DNA from: Ruminococcus sp.
GTDB taxonomy: Bacteria > Bacillota > Clostridia > Oscillospirales > Ruminococcaceae
Assembly (NCBI GenBank): GCA_017516465.1
Contig: JAFXCR010000051.1
Span: forward strand, 1-64,000
DNA length: 64,000 nt
Reading direction: 5' to 3'
Shown here: piece by piece, positions 17,511-25,701 of the stretch
Numbering within the stretch: position 1 is the stretch's first letter
Layout of the letters: each line of letters opens with the position of its first letter
Translations under genes and position numbers: made by a program
Notes under the pieces: model-generated
Told to the model about the DNA's origin: nothing
The model's input: the letters and a program-made list of their open reading frames with translations, nothing else
Database searches by the model: none

Positions 17511-18389
17511 TCATTCTCTTTTCTGCGGCATTTCAAGAGTGATTCGTCCGAGCTTTCCGCTTCTGAATTCATCAATTACGGTAATTGCCGCACGCTCGGT
17601 ATTTATCTCGCCGCCAGAAATCATCATTCCACGTTTCTTCCCTACGGCTTCAAGAAGCTCAAAACCGGTCATTTCCGGCTCAGGCTCGACCTTGTAGCGT
17701 TCTCTCAGGGAATCAGGATATCCCTGTGCAAGGAAAAAGAGAAGCTTCGCTGCAAGTGTCTCTATATCGAGGATATCATCGCTTATCGCTCCTGTGAAAG
17801 CAAGTCGTATCGCAACTTCCTGATCCTCAAATTTCGGCCACAGGACTCCGGGCATATCGAGAAGCTCCGTGCTTTTATCAAGCTTCACCCACTGTTTTGT
17901 TCTTGTAACGCCGGGACGATCCTCAGCTTTAGCGTGTTTCGCTCCGGAAAGTCTGTTTATAACGGTGGATTTACCGACATTCGGGATTCCAACCACCATA
18001 AGACGCACAGCTGCTCCGGTCATTCCATTCTTTTCACGCTTCGCCATAAGCTCAGCAAGAACTTTATTCTTTACTGACGGAAGGATATTTTTAAGTCCCT
18101 TTCCGGATTTACAGTCCACAGCAACAGCCTCTGCACCGTTGTTTTTAAAGTAATTTATCCAGCTCTGGGTAGCCTTTTCGTCCGCAAGGTCACACTTATT
18201 CAGTATCACCAGACGTGGCTTTCCTCTCGTGAGAGAGTCCATTTCCGGATTTCTGCTGCTCAGCGGAGCTCTTGCGTCAACTATCTCTGCAACGGCATCC
18301 ACCAGCTTCAGGTTAGCAGCTATCAGTCTTCTCGTTTTCGCCATATGGCCGGGAAACCACTGTATCTGCTTCATATCTGTATTATCCAC
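17511..18389 (-). CDS. rbgA: RbgA/YlqF ribosome biogenesis GTPase
   Basis: 292 aa. The GTPase is circularly permuted, as expected: NKCDLAD (G4) comes first, then DCKSGKG (G5), GIPNVGKST (G1), the GVTRTKQW switch, and DMPGVLWP (G3). The N-terminal WFPGHMAKTRR and the C-terminal ANTAR-like helical domain (~215-285) are those of RbgA, which drives late 50S subunit assembly. It lies between the signal peptidases and rnhB; the same rplS-lepB-ylqF-rnhB order occurs in Bacillus. Confidence 0.95.
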   Translation of the reverse strand: MDNTDMKQIQWFPGHMAKTRRLIAANLKLVDAVAEIVDARAPLSSRNPEMDSLTRGKPRLVILNKCDLADEKATQSWINYFKNNGAEAVAVDCKSGKGLKNILPSVKNKVLAELMAKREKNGMTGAAVRLMVVGIPNVGKSTVINRLSGAKHAKAEDRPGVTRTKQWVKLDKSTELLDMPGVLWPKFEDQEVAIRLAFTGAISDDILDIETLAAKLLFFLAQGYPDSLRERYKVEPEPEMTGFELLEAVGKKRGMMISGGEINTERAAITVIDEFRSGKLGRITLEMPQKRE

Positions 18390-18435
18390 ATGAACCTCCT
18401 GTATTTTCAGGGGAATCCCCCTTGCGTTCCATTTA

Positions 18436-19053
18436 TCAGCCGTCCATCTTTCCGAATGGCGATATTCCGAATACCACCTTGCCGATTATATCATCCGCTG
18501 CGACAAATCCGAGTTCCTTGGCACGGCTGTCTATGGAAGCACGTCTGTTATCGCCCATAACAAATACATACCCCTCCGGCACTGTTACGGGATATTTTCC
18601 TGTAAATGCTCCCTGATCGCTGTGCGTAAGTCCGCTGATATACGGTTCGTCAAGCTCTTTGCCGTCAACGAAAACCTTTCCGGCTGAGAAATCAAAATCA
18701 ACTGTCTGTCCCTCTGCGGCTATAACACGCTTCATGAGATTCTGTCTTATTCCGACAGAAAATACAAGTCCGCCGTTTTCGTCAAGAGTTACTGCGTCAG
18801 AAGCATAAAACACAACGATATCGCCCTGTTTCGGGTTATTACAGAAAGCGGTCATAATAACCTTGTCTCCGTTTTCGAGAGTGTCACTCATCGAATCGCC
18901 GCTGACTTCAACAATCCGCAGTAAATAGGTAAAAACCAGACTCACCGCAAGCAGTGTTGTCAACAGCATTTCAAAGAATCCGAAAACTGCTTCAAGCGGT
19001 TTGGGGAGTTTGTGTATTTTCCTTTTAATTTGCTGATTCATCTTCTGTATCAA
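18436..19053 (-). CDS. lepB: Signal peptidase I (second of a tandem pair)
   Basis: 205 aa. One N-terminal membrane segment (~27-47) precedes the catalytic domain. The Ser/Lys dyad is visible: Ser54 in SGDSMSDTL and Lys108 in NLMKRVIAAEG; the GDNRRASIDSR box is also present. It cleaves signal peptides on the outer face of the membrane. The start overlaps the upstream signal peptidase gene by 29 bp (or 17 bp from the Met5 codon), so the two are translationally coupled. The two paralogues differ in the stretch between the dyad residues. Confidence 0.93.
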   Translation of the reverse strand: MIQKMNQQIKRKIHKLPKPLEAVFGFFEMLLTTLLAVSLVFTYLLRIVEVSGDSMSDTLENGDKVIMTAFCNNPKQGDIVVFYASDAVTLDENGGLVFSVGIRQNLMKRVIAAEGQTVDFDFSAGKVFVDGKELDEPYISGLTHSDQGAFTGKYPVTVPEGYVFVMGDNRRASIDSRAKELGFVAADDIIGKVVFGISPFGKMDG

Positions 19054-19747
19054 ACAGGAACTTGAAGTCGCTGAAAGGAGAATATCTTACAACCGCCTTA
19101 CCGTAAACCTGTGATTTCTTGATCAGACCGACATCAGGATGACGGCTGTCAGAGGAATGCTGACGATTATCGCCCATTACAAAGTAATATCCCTCAGGAA
19201 TTGTAATCGGGTAATTATTATCAAATCCGGACATAGGATTTGTCAGTGCCCCCTTAACTACATATGGCTCATCAAGTTCCTTGCCGTCAACATATACCTT
19301 GCCGTCACGGATGTCAATTGTCTGACCTCCGACAGCGATAATACGTTTGATTATACATTCATTAAGCTGCTTTCCGTCAATATTGACAGCAACAGGCTCT
19401 CCGTTTGCGTCAAGATCATACGCCATATCGTTGTCAACGATGACAATATCGCCATATTCCAGTTTGAAATATAATGTTGTCATAAGGATTCTATCGGTAT
19501 CCCTGAGCGTTGGCAGCATGGATTCACCCTTGACGTTTACGGGATGCAGAAGATAGGTAAAAACCAGCATTATAACGAATATAGTTGTAATTGTAGATTC
19601 AGCCACATCAAGTATATCCGTCATAAGCTTATTTTTTTTCTTTCCTGTCTTTTCTGCTGCCTCTGCAATTTCTTCTGCTTCTGATTCAGGCTCATTTGCA
19701 GGAGCATCCTTGTCTTTTTCTATTTCAAGTTCTTTGTTTTCTTCCAT
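19025..19747 (-). CDS. lepB: Signal peptidase I (first of a tandem pair)
   Basis: 240 aa from the ATG at 19747 (MEENKELEIEK), preceded by AGGAGGG; the longer frame to 19813 runs through the rplS terminator. A long acidic cytoplasmic N-terminus (~40 residues, Glu/Lys-rich) precedes the membrane segment (~50-68). The catalytic Ser77 lies in KGESMLPTL and Lys134 in CIIKRIIAVGG; GDNRQHSSDSR is the third box. It is co-transcribed with the second paralogue, rbgA, rnhB, yraN, thrC and the phosphoesterase. Confidence 0.93.
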   Translation of the reverse strand: MEENKELEIEKDKDAPANEPESEAEEIAEAAEKTGKKKNKLMTDILDVAESTITTIFVIMLVFTYLLHPVNVKGESMLPTLRDTDRILMTTLYFKLEYGDIVIVDNDMAYDLDANGEPVAVNIDGKQLNECIIKRIIAVGGQTIDIRDGKVYVDGKELDEPYVVKGALTNPMSGFDNNYPITIPEGYYFVMGDNRQHSSDSRHPDVGLIKKSQVYGKAVVRYSPFSDFKFLFDTEDESAN

Positions 19748-19760
19748 GATAACCCTCCTG

Positions 19761-19811
19761 TAATAAAATAAAAAGCCCGTCCCTTGTGCATCGCATAGAT
19801 CGGGGACAGGC
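19761..19811 (-). terminator. Terminator of rplS
   Basis: Nine-bp stem with one G-U pair (19803-19811 with 19775-19783), followed on the minus strand by TTTTTATTTTATTA. It lies between rplS and the signal peptidase operon, so read-through or a local promoter must serve lepB. Confidence 0.8.
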
Positions 19812-19967
19812 ATTCAGATTCAAGTCAGCACCGCAAAACAGAAGTCCGGCGGCGTGTCTCAGGAAAAATATGAGTTATGAACCTGCATTTATAGAGAAGG
19901 CATAGCTTCCCTTATAAATACAGATTCCAAGCCGGAATACACCGGCAAAAACTCCGTCTGCATCCGA

Positions 19968-20312
19968 TTAGCGGATCTGCTCCTTAACCTTAGCAGCCTT
20001 ACCAACTCTGTCTCTGAGGTAATAAAGCTTAGCTCTGCGAACTTTACCACGTCTGATAACTTCAACCTTGTCTACAACAGGGCTGTGAAGTGGGAATACT
20101 CTTTCGATTCCGCATCCGTGAGCAACACGTCTTACAGTGAATGTTTCGCTGATTCCGCCGTGCTTCTTAGCGATTACTGTACCCTCAAAGATCTGAATAC
20201 GGCTCTTATCGCCTTCCTTGATCTGAACGTGAACCTTTACAGTGTCACCGATGTTGAACTGGGGTACGTTTTCCTTCATGCTTGATTCGCTGATTAACTT
20301 GAGTGCATCCAT
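19968..20312 (-). CDS. rplS: Ribosomal protein L19
   Basis: 114 aa, normal length. The L19 signatures are all present: [29 protein letters not shown] is spread over residues ~20-48, then [26 protein letters not shown] and [13 protein letters not shown]19 sits at the 30S-50S interface. AGGAGG lies eight nt before the ATG. The gene is monocistronic, with its own promoter (20527-20555), a ~210-nt structured leader and a terminator at 19761-19811. Confidence 0.97.
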   Translation of the reverse strand: MDALKLISESSMKENVPQFNIGDTVKVHVQIKEGDKSRIQIFEGTVIAKKHGGISETFTVRRVAHGCGIERVFPLHSPVVDKVEVIRRGKVRRAKLYYLRDRVGKAAKVKEQIR

Positions 20313-20526
20313 TTTAATTTCCTCCTAAAATTTCCGGACATTCTTACCCGTTCCGCAAAAGCCGTTCAGCGTGTGGCAGTGCGGAAAAATAAAAATAAAT
20401 GTGCGTCATAGAGCACTGTTACGGAATATCCCGTAAATCAAGGCAGCGGACTGTCCGATTTAATGTCTTTCGGCATTAACCCTCGCCTGTACATAAAAAT
20501 ACACGCGGAATTTCAAATGCTTTTAT
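20313..20526 (-). ncRNA. Structured rplS leader, possible L19 leader
   Basis: About 210 transcribed nt between promoter and gene. Visible hairpins include TTCCGCA/TGCGGAA (20351-20386), TTAATG/CATTAA (20460-20479) and CGGA/TCCG around 20447-20456. Position and size fit the autoregulatory L19 leader known in Firmicutes (Rfam RF00556), but I cannot confirm the consensus by eye. Confidence 0.4.
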
Positions 20527-20555
20527 ATCATAACACACTTTGGAAGAAAATGCAA
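20527..20555 (-). promoter_or_regulatory. Promoter of rplS
   Basis: Minus strand TTGCAT (20550-20555), 17-bp spacer, TATGAT (20527-20532). Confidence 0.65.
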
Positions 20556-20586
20556 TAGCTTTTTAAAAAAAATATTTTTAATTATT

Positions 20587-21378
20587 TCACTTCTTTTTCA
20601 GGACAGCCCACGCAGCAAAATGAAGTATATCAAAACATTCAGGAGCTTCATTATTCAGCATTTCCATGTGTTCCTGCTCCCATGCAGCTGTATCTTCATC
20701 AGACAGAGATGCACCTATGCCTCGACAGGCTTTCATTCTTCCGTTCCAGCTTTCACGGGTAAACGGTACGTCAAGGTCGTATTCCTCAGTATATTCAATA
20801 TCGAAATATTCATTTGCTATTTCGGGAATGTATACAGGATTGCGAACATATCCTGCACCGGTCCATCCGGAATTGTATTTCAGGACAAGAGATTCACTTT
20901 TTCCCGCTATTGCGTCCTCATAAGGCAGCCATGCCATGAAAAGTATCACAAGTCTGCCGCATTTTTTCAGAAGCCTTGCAAGTCTGGGAATAACAACGTC
21001 ATAATCAAAATAGAAGAAACACTGACAAGCTGTTATCACGTCAAAGCTTTCATCAGGAAAATCAAGTTCTTCTGCCGATGATACCACAAAATCTATATCC
21101 ATGCCATCTTTTTCAGCAAGAATTATTGCCTGTGATATCTGATTTTCCGAAATATCAGCTCCTGTCCACTTTGCCCCGTAGTGATACATATTTCTCGGAA
21201 CTACGCCAGTTCCTGTGCCGATATCAAGCACACGCTGTCCCTCAACGCACAAGCCTCTCTCAGCCACCTTGCTGAAAAATATGGGCGGATAAATATCACG
21301 GTATTTAGCATAATCCGAAGATGTTCTTCCCCAGTCAAATGCTTTTCCGCCGTCTATATCATTTCTGAAAATATCCAT
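20587..21378 (-). CDS. Class I SAM-dependent methyltransferase
   Basis: 263 aa. The SAM-binding motif I VLDIGTGTGVVP (residues ~50-61) is clear, followed by GADISENQI (motif II) and SFDVITACQCFFYFD (motif IV region), the UbiE/COQ5-like type 11 methyltransferase fold. The C-terminal half (~150-260) is less conserved and would carry substrate specificity. The substrate is unknown. AAAGGAG lies upstream, and the gene starts 12 bp after the DUF2344 gene, probably in one operon with the radical-SAM pair. Confidence 0.85.
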   Translation of the reverse strand: MDIFRNDIDGGKAFDWGRTSSDYAKYRDIYPPIFFSKVAERGLCVEGQRVLDIGTGTGVVPRNMYHYGAKWTGADISENQISQAIILAEKDGMDIDFVVSSAEELDFPDESFDVITACQCFFYFDYDVVIPRLARLLKKCGRLVILFMAWLPYEDAIAGKSESLVLKYNSGWTGAGYVRNPVYIPEIANEYFDIEYTEEYDLDVPFTRESWNGRMKACRGIGASLSDEDTAAWEQEHMEMLNNEAPECFDILHFAAWAVLKKK

Positions 21379-21389
21379 GAATTTCTCCT

Positions 21390-22046
21390 TTATTCGAAAG
21401 CTTTATTATCTGCACGAAGAATTCCGGTTCTGCATATTTTTTTCACTGAGAACGGCTGTGAACCGGCATTTATCAATGAATCAAGGAAAAGCGACGGATT
21501 GTAGTTCGTCTGTGTTCCGGCTGGCAATCTCATAACAATTTCCAGTGCAGAATCATTTGCTGTACACTTCACGATTTCAGTGTCAGGCTTTATATTTACT
21601 GTTTTGAAGCCTCTCTTGGTCTTCTTTTCAATAAGTATCTCATCCGAAGCCATAAGTGCCTTTACATCAGCAAGAAGCTTTTCCGGATCGGCTGTCTCCA
21701 GAGATACCACATATTCCGCCTTTGCAATTTCCGTGATTTTTTTGCGCTGAGGCTTGACTGAAATAATCTTCATTCCCTCCGGCATGACTTCATTGAGTCT
21801 GTCACGGATTTCCTCCATTGACATTTCATCATCAGTAATGTTGAAATCAAGAATCTCGCAGCTGCTCTCGAATCCGAGAGAAAGTGCAAGGGCAAACGCA
21901 TAGTAAGGATGAGGATTATATCCCTCAGTATACCATATAGGCAGTCCTGAACGACGGAAGATCCTCAGCATACATCTGTTGAGGTCAAGGTGCGAAATGT
22001 ATTTTGCACGGTCTTTTTTCTCGAAAACGGCTCTGACTCTATTCAA
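21390..22046 (-). CDS. TIGR03936/DUF2344 protein paired with radical SAM enzyme
   Basis: 218 aa. It begins VRAVFEKKDRAKYISHLDLNR and contains GLPIWYTEGYNPHP, the conserved N-terminal features of DUF2344 (radical-SAM-linked protein, TIGR03936). The family is found next to or fused with TIGR03960 radical SAM proteins and near Rne/Rng or ribosomal genes; its biochemical role is unknown, with tRNA or rRNA modification suspected. Here it overlaps the TIGR03960 gene by 8 bp, so the two are translated together and probably act together. Confidence 0.88.
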   Translation of the reverse strand: MNRVRAVFEKKDRAKYISHLDLNRCMLRIFRRSGLPIWYTEGYNPHPYYAFALALSLGFESSCEILDFNITDDEMSMEEIRDRLNEVMPEGMKIISVKPQRKKITEIAKAEYVVSLETADPEKLLADVKALMASDEILIEKKTKRGFKTVNIKPDTEIVKCTANDSALEIVMRLPAGTQTNYNPSLFLDSLINAGSQPFSVKKICRTGILRADNKAFE

Positions 22047-23880
22047 AACATTTCCCTCCTGTTCTTGCTGTCACACCACAGCCAGAGCATTTCTGACAGC
22101 AATTCGGTGTTGTTACTGCCTGATGAGCAGTCTTGTTCTCACGGATGAAAAACTCCTTTGAAATGTAGTAATCAAGGTGATCCCAAGGCAGTATTTCATC
22201 GTAATCAAAGCGTCTGTTTGCATAGAAGGACGGATCTATACCGCATTCTTCAAATGCCTCCAGCCACTTGTCGTATTTAAAATATTCATCCCAGCTGTCG
22301 AACTTACAGCCGTTCTTCCATGCGGTATAAACAGCTTTACAGAGCCTTCTGTCGCCCTTTGCAAGAATTGCTTCAAGCATACTTACATCTGGATTGTGAT
22401 AGCTTACTCTGATTTTCTTTGTTTTTACGGAATCCATGAGCAGTTTCTGCTTGTGTTCAATCATTTCACGGGTATCCTGCGGCTCGAACTGGAACGGCGT
22501 GAATGGCTTGGGTACAAAAGTCGCCACGCTGATAGAAATCTGCACGCTCTTACCCTTAGGACGATTCTCGATGCTGTAAAAAAGATCAACGATTCTCTGT
22601 GCAAGATCTGCAATTCCGACAATATCCTCGTCAGTTTCAGTTGGAAGTCCCATCATGAAATAAAGCTTTACCGCCGAGTATCCGCCCTCAAAGGCAATGC
22701 GGCAGGTATTCATGATTTCTTCCTCGCTGACATTCTTGTTGATAACATCACGAAGACGCTGTGTACCGCCCTCAGCGGCAAACGTCAGACCGCTTTTGCG
22801 AACTTTCTTGATTTTTTCAAGAAGCTCCTCAGAAAAATTATCTGCACGAAGCGACGGCAGTGAGAGATTTATCCTCTCCTCAGCCGTGTAATCTATGAGC
22901 TTTGTGAGCATTTCGTCAATCTGCGAATGATCGCTTGTACTGAGCGAAACGAGTGAAACCTCGTCATAACCGGTATTTCCGCAAAGAGCTTTTGTTTCTC
23001 CGCAAATCGTATCCGGAGTCTTTTCACGGAAAGGACGATAAATGAATCCAGCCTGACAGAAACGACAGCCACGGATACATCCTCTCAGCACCTCAACTGA
23101 TGCACGGTCATGAACTATCTCGGTGAAAGGAACAACAAAATTATCGGGATAATACACCTTGTCGAAGTCCTTGATGATCCTCTTGCGGACAACCGCCGGA
23201 GCTCCATCCTTTGTTTCAACTCCGGAAATAGTTCCGTCCTCATTATAATTAAAGCTGTACAGCGACGGAACGTAAACACCCTCGATCTGAGCTGCTCTGA
23301 TAAGGAATTCCCTTCTCGTTGCACCGCTTTTCTTCATCTCATTGTAGAGATCCATAAGCTCAAGATTTACTTCCTCACCCTCGCCGAGAATGAAAAGATC
23401 GAAGAAATCAGCAAGCGGTTCCGGATTGCACACGCAAGGACCTCCGGCAACAACTATCTGACCGAGTTCCTCGCTTCTTCCGGACGCAAATACCGGAATT
23501 CCGGCAAGATCAAGCATATTCAATACGTTTGTATAGGAAAGCTCATACTGCATGGTAAATCCTATAAAATCAAAATCCTTTATCGGATCGAGACTTTCAA
23601 GTGCGTAAAGAGGAATATCATTTTCACGCATTACCGCCTCAAAATCCTCTGACGGAGCAAAACAACGCTCGCACCAATAATTCTCACGTTCATTTATGAG
23701 GGAATAAAGTATCTTCATTCCGAGATGTGACATTCCTATATCGTAGGAATCGGGGAAGCAGAATGCAAAACGCACATCTATTTTTGAAATATCCTTGATT
23801 ATGCTTCCTGTTTCGCCGCCGATATAGCGTGACGGCTTCTGCACTTCAAGCAGATGTTTTTCTATTTTTTCTTTTAACAT
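22039..23880 (-). CDS. TIGR03960 B12-binding-like radical SAM protein
   Basis: 613 aa from the ATG at 23880 (MLKEKIEKHLLEVQKPSRYIG), with AAGGAG upstream; a longer frame from GTG 23925 starts inside the dispersed repeat element and is rejected. An N-terminal cobalamin-binding-like Rossmann region (~30-220, PDSYDIGMSHLG, GGPCVCNPEPL) precedes the radical SAM core with the cluster motif CIRGCRFCQAG. The C-terminal part has YRIG-independent LPWDHLDYYISKEF and ends in a CCQKCSGCG cysteine cluster. The substrate is unknown. The gene is coupled with DUF2344. Confidence 0.88.
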   Translation of the reverse strand: MLKEKIEKHLLEVQKPSRYIGGETGSIIKDISKIDVRFAFCFPDSYDIGMSHLGMKILYSLINERENYWCERCFAPSEDFEAVMRENDIPLYALESLDPIKDFDFIGFTMQYELSYTNVLNMLDLAGIPVFASGRSEELGQIVVAGGPCVCNPEPLADFFDLFILGEGEEVNLELMDLYNEMKKSGATRREFLIRAAQIEGVYVPSLYSFNYNEDGTISGVETKDGAPAVVRKRIIKDFDKVYYPDNFVVPFTEIVHDRASVEVLRGCIRGCRFCQAGFIYRPFREKTPDTICGETKALCGNTGYDEVSLVSLSTSDHSQIDEMLTKLIDYTAEERINLSLPSLRADNFSEELLEKIKKVRKSGLTFAAEGGTQRLRDVINKNVSEEEIMNTCRIAFEGGYSAVKLYFMMGLPTETDEDIVGIADLAQRIVDLFYSIENRPKGKSVQISISVATFVPKPFTPFQFEPQDTREMIEHKQKLLMDSVKTKKIRVSYHNPDVSMLEAILAKGDRRLCKAVYTAWKNGCKFDSWDEYFKYDKWLEAFEECGIDPSFYANRRFDYDEILPWDHLDYYISKEFFIRENKTAHQAVTTPNCCQKCSGCGVTARTGGKCFE

Positions 23881-23910
23881 AATTTCTCCTTGTATTTTTT
23901 CGGAAATATT

Positions 23911-23998
23911 TAGGCAATACCGCACAGAGGTTATGCGAAAGATGCGAAGTCAAGTTTCGTGCAAAGCCGTAAGGCGGACTTTGTGCGATATTGCCTTA
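23911..23998 (+). repeat. Dispersed TIR element, full-length copy
   Basis: About 88 bp. Left end TAGGCAATACCGCAC and right end GTGCGATATTGCCTTA are near-perfect inverted repeats. The interior aligns in reverse orientation with 45869-45955 over nearly its whole length. The right TIR provides the cdd stop codon (TAA on the minus strand at 23996-23998). Confidence 0.85.
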
Positions 23999-24388
23999 TT
24001 TTATATTTTCGCCGCTGAAGCTGATCGGCATGAAATCCGCCAGTCTGAACCATCCGTCAGACAGTATTATGACAAAATCGTCGCCGCAGAATTCCCTGAG
24101 TACCTGTAAGCAGGCACCGCACGGAACACATCTATTTGAGAAGTCTCCACTGCTGCTGCCAGCTACGGCTATTGCTCTGAAATCCCTCACGCCATCGGAA
24201 ACAGCCTTGAAAACAGCTGTACGTTCCGCACAATTCGTCATGGAAAACGACGCATTTTCAATGTTACAGCCAGTAAAAATCCTGCCGTCAGCGGTAAGAA
24301 GTGCCGCTCCTACCCTGAATCCGGAATACGGACTGTACGAATTTTCAGCAGCTTTTACAGCCATTGAAAAAAGCTCTCCATTTGTCAT
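23996..24388 (-). CDS. cdd: Cytidine deaminase
   Basis: 130 aa, the size of homotetrameric cytidine deaminases. The zinc site is complete: Cys53-Ala-Glu55 in NCAERTA with Cys90 and Cys93 in VPCGAC; SPYSGFRVGAAL and GCNIENASF bind substrate. It deaminates (deoxy)cytidine in pyrimidine salvage. The C-terminal stop lies inside a dispersed repeat element, so the last codons may have been altered by its insertion. It starts 4 bp after the DUF896 gene in the same transcription unit. Confidence 0.95.
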   Translation of the reverse strand: MTNGELFSMAVKAAENSYSPYSGFRVGAALLTADGRIFTGCNIENASFSMTNCAERTAVFKAVSDGVRDFRAIAVAGSSSGDFSNRCVPCGACLQVLREFCGDDFVIILSDGWFRLADFMPISFSGENIK

Positions 24389-24392
24389 ATAA

Positions 24393-24596
24393 TCACCCGT
24401 TTCTCTCTAATTTACGTTTTTTTCCATCCGGAGTCATGATATATGTATTTCTGAGCTGAGCCGCAAGATTTCCTGTAACGGACATTCTGTACTCATCACG
24501 CAGAAGCTTCTGCTCCTCTTTCTCAGCTTCTGTAAGTCCCTCATTCTTTGATTTACGGGCAAGCTCGTTTATACGATCTATCTTTTCCTGATTCAC
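24393..24596 (-). CDS. DUF896 (YnzC/UPF0291) small protein
   Basis: 67 aa. The N-terminal helical hairpin INELARKSKNEGLTEAEK (residues 8-25) and EEQKLLRDEY are the DUF896 signature; this family has a two-helix structure and an unclear role, sometimes linked to the SOS response in Bacillus. The C-terminal TYIMTPDGKKRKL is also typical. It is the first gene of a two-gene unit with cdd. An upstream TTGACA/TATAAT pair near 24692-24727 has a 24-bp spacer and cannot be assigned. Confidence 0.88.
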   Translation of the reverse strand: MNQEKIDRINELARKSKNEGLTEAEKEEQKLLRDEYRMSVTGNLAAQLRNTYIMTPDGKKRKLERNG

Positions 24597-24747
24597 AAAA
24601 TCACCTCTTATTGCGATTAATCATCTGTTTTCATACAAAAACAGAAAATAGATACAAACATTATATCATATTTTGATTATTTTTTCAAGTATTGACACTG
24701 GATTTTTACCGTATTTTGTGATATAATTTATCTTCGGAGGGATGACC

Positions 24748-25455
24748 ATGTTAAAAACAGCACTTATTACAGGAGGTACAGGCGGAATCGGAGAAGCTAT
24801 ATGCCGCCGTCTTGCCGCTGAGGGATATACTATTATTGTTAATTATTCTCGTTCGCACGAAAAGGCTGAGACACTTGCAGAAGAACTTCACGGAACTGCT
24901 CTCTGCTTTGATGTTGCAGATTCGGAAAAAACTGCCGATGCTATAAGAAATGCCGGCAGAATTGATCTTCTTGTGAATAATGCCGGAATATCGGAAATAG
25001 AACTTTTTACACATATCACGCCGGAAAAGGCAAGAAGAATCATGGAAGTCAATCTGTGGGGCACAATGAACTGCTCCAGAGCTGTTTTGCCGTCCATGAT
25101 AAGCCGGAAATCAGGCTGTATCATCAATATTTCCTCAATGTGGGGACAGTGCGGTGCTTCATGTGAAGTCGATTACTCTGCGTCAAAGGCGGGTATCATC
25201 GGTTTTACAAAAGCTCTCGCCAAGGAAGCTGCTCCGTCCGGTATAAGAGTAAACTGTATTGCTCCCGGATTCATCATGACCGAAATGAACAGCCGTTTCT
25301 CGCCTGAAGATCTCGAACTTATCAGAGAGGAAATTCCACTCGGTATCTTTGGAGAACCTCGTCATATAGCCGATGCAGCCGTATTTTTAGCTTCAAATCA
25401 AGCTGAATACATTACAGGTCAGATACTTGCTGTCAACGGTGGAATGGTCGTATAG
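24748..25455 (+). CDS. SDR-family oxidoreductase, FabG-like
   Basis: 235 aa from the ATG at 24748; GGAGG is 7 nt before it and only 1 nt before the alternative ATG 24742. The Rossmann motif TGGTGGIGEA (~8-17), NNAG (77-80), Ser130, Tyr143 and Lys147 form the classical short-chain dehydrogenase site, and PGFIMTEMN is the usual post-catalytic loop. It resembles 3-oxoacyl-ACP reductase, but it stands alone with no fatty-acid genes beside it, so other NAD(P)H-dependent carbonyl substrates are equally possible. Confidence 0.88.
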   Translation: MLKTALITGGTGGIGEAICRRLAAEGYTIIVNYSRSHEKAETLAEELHGTALCFDVADSEKTADAIRNAGRIDLLVNNAGISEIELFTHITPEKARRIMEVNLWGTMNCSRAVLPSMISRKSGCIINISSMWGQCGASCEVDYSASKAGIIGFTKALAKEAAPSGIRVNCIAPGFIMTEMNSRFSPEDLELIREEIPLGIFGEPRHIADAAVFLASNQAEYITGQILAVNGGMVV

Positions 25456-25557
25456 TGCAACATATGTTAAATATGTACAAAACTATACTGCTTTTATAAC
25501 GCACTATTACCAATACGCCAAAAATAATTACAGAATTGTGATAATTCCTTTGAAAGC

Positions 25558-25586
25558 TTGAACTTTTTTAAATTTTGTGATATATT
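25558..25586 (+). promoter_or_regulatory. Promoter of the LtaS-like gene
   Basis: TTGAAC 25558-25563, 17-bp spacer, TATATT 25581-25586. Confidence 0.6.
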
Positions 25587-25701
25587 ATAAATATTAACCG
25601 AACTTTTTGGAAATTATACCAAACAAAGTCCGCATCATAATAAAATGTTTATAGATTACTATTGAATAAAAAAATATATTTTTAGAAAAGGATGATCATA
25701 A

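Noticed and set aside
23881..23925. N-terminal extension of the TIGR03960 protein
   Set aside because: It begins in the repeat element and lacks a Shine-Dalgarno; ATG 23880 has AAGGAG.
24692..24727. Promoter for the SDR gene
   Set aside because: TTGACA and TATAAT are present but 24 bp apart, too far for a sigma-A promoter; no better -35 was found.
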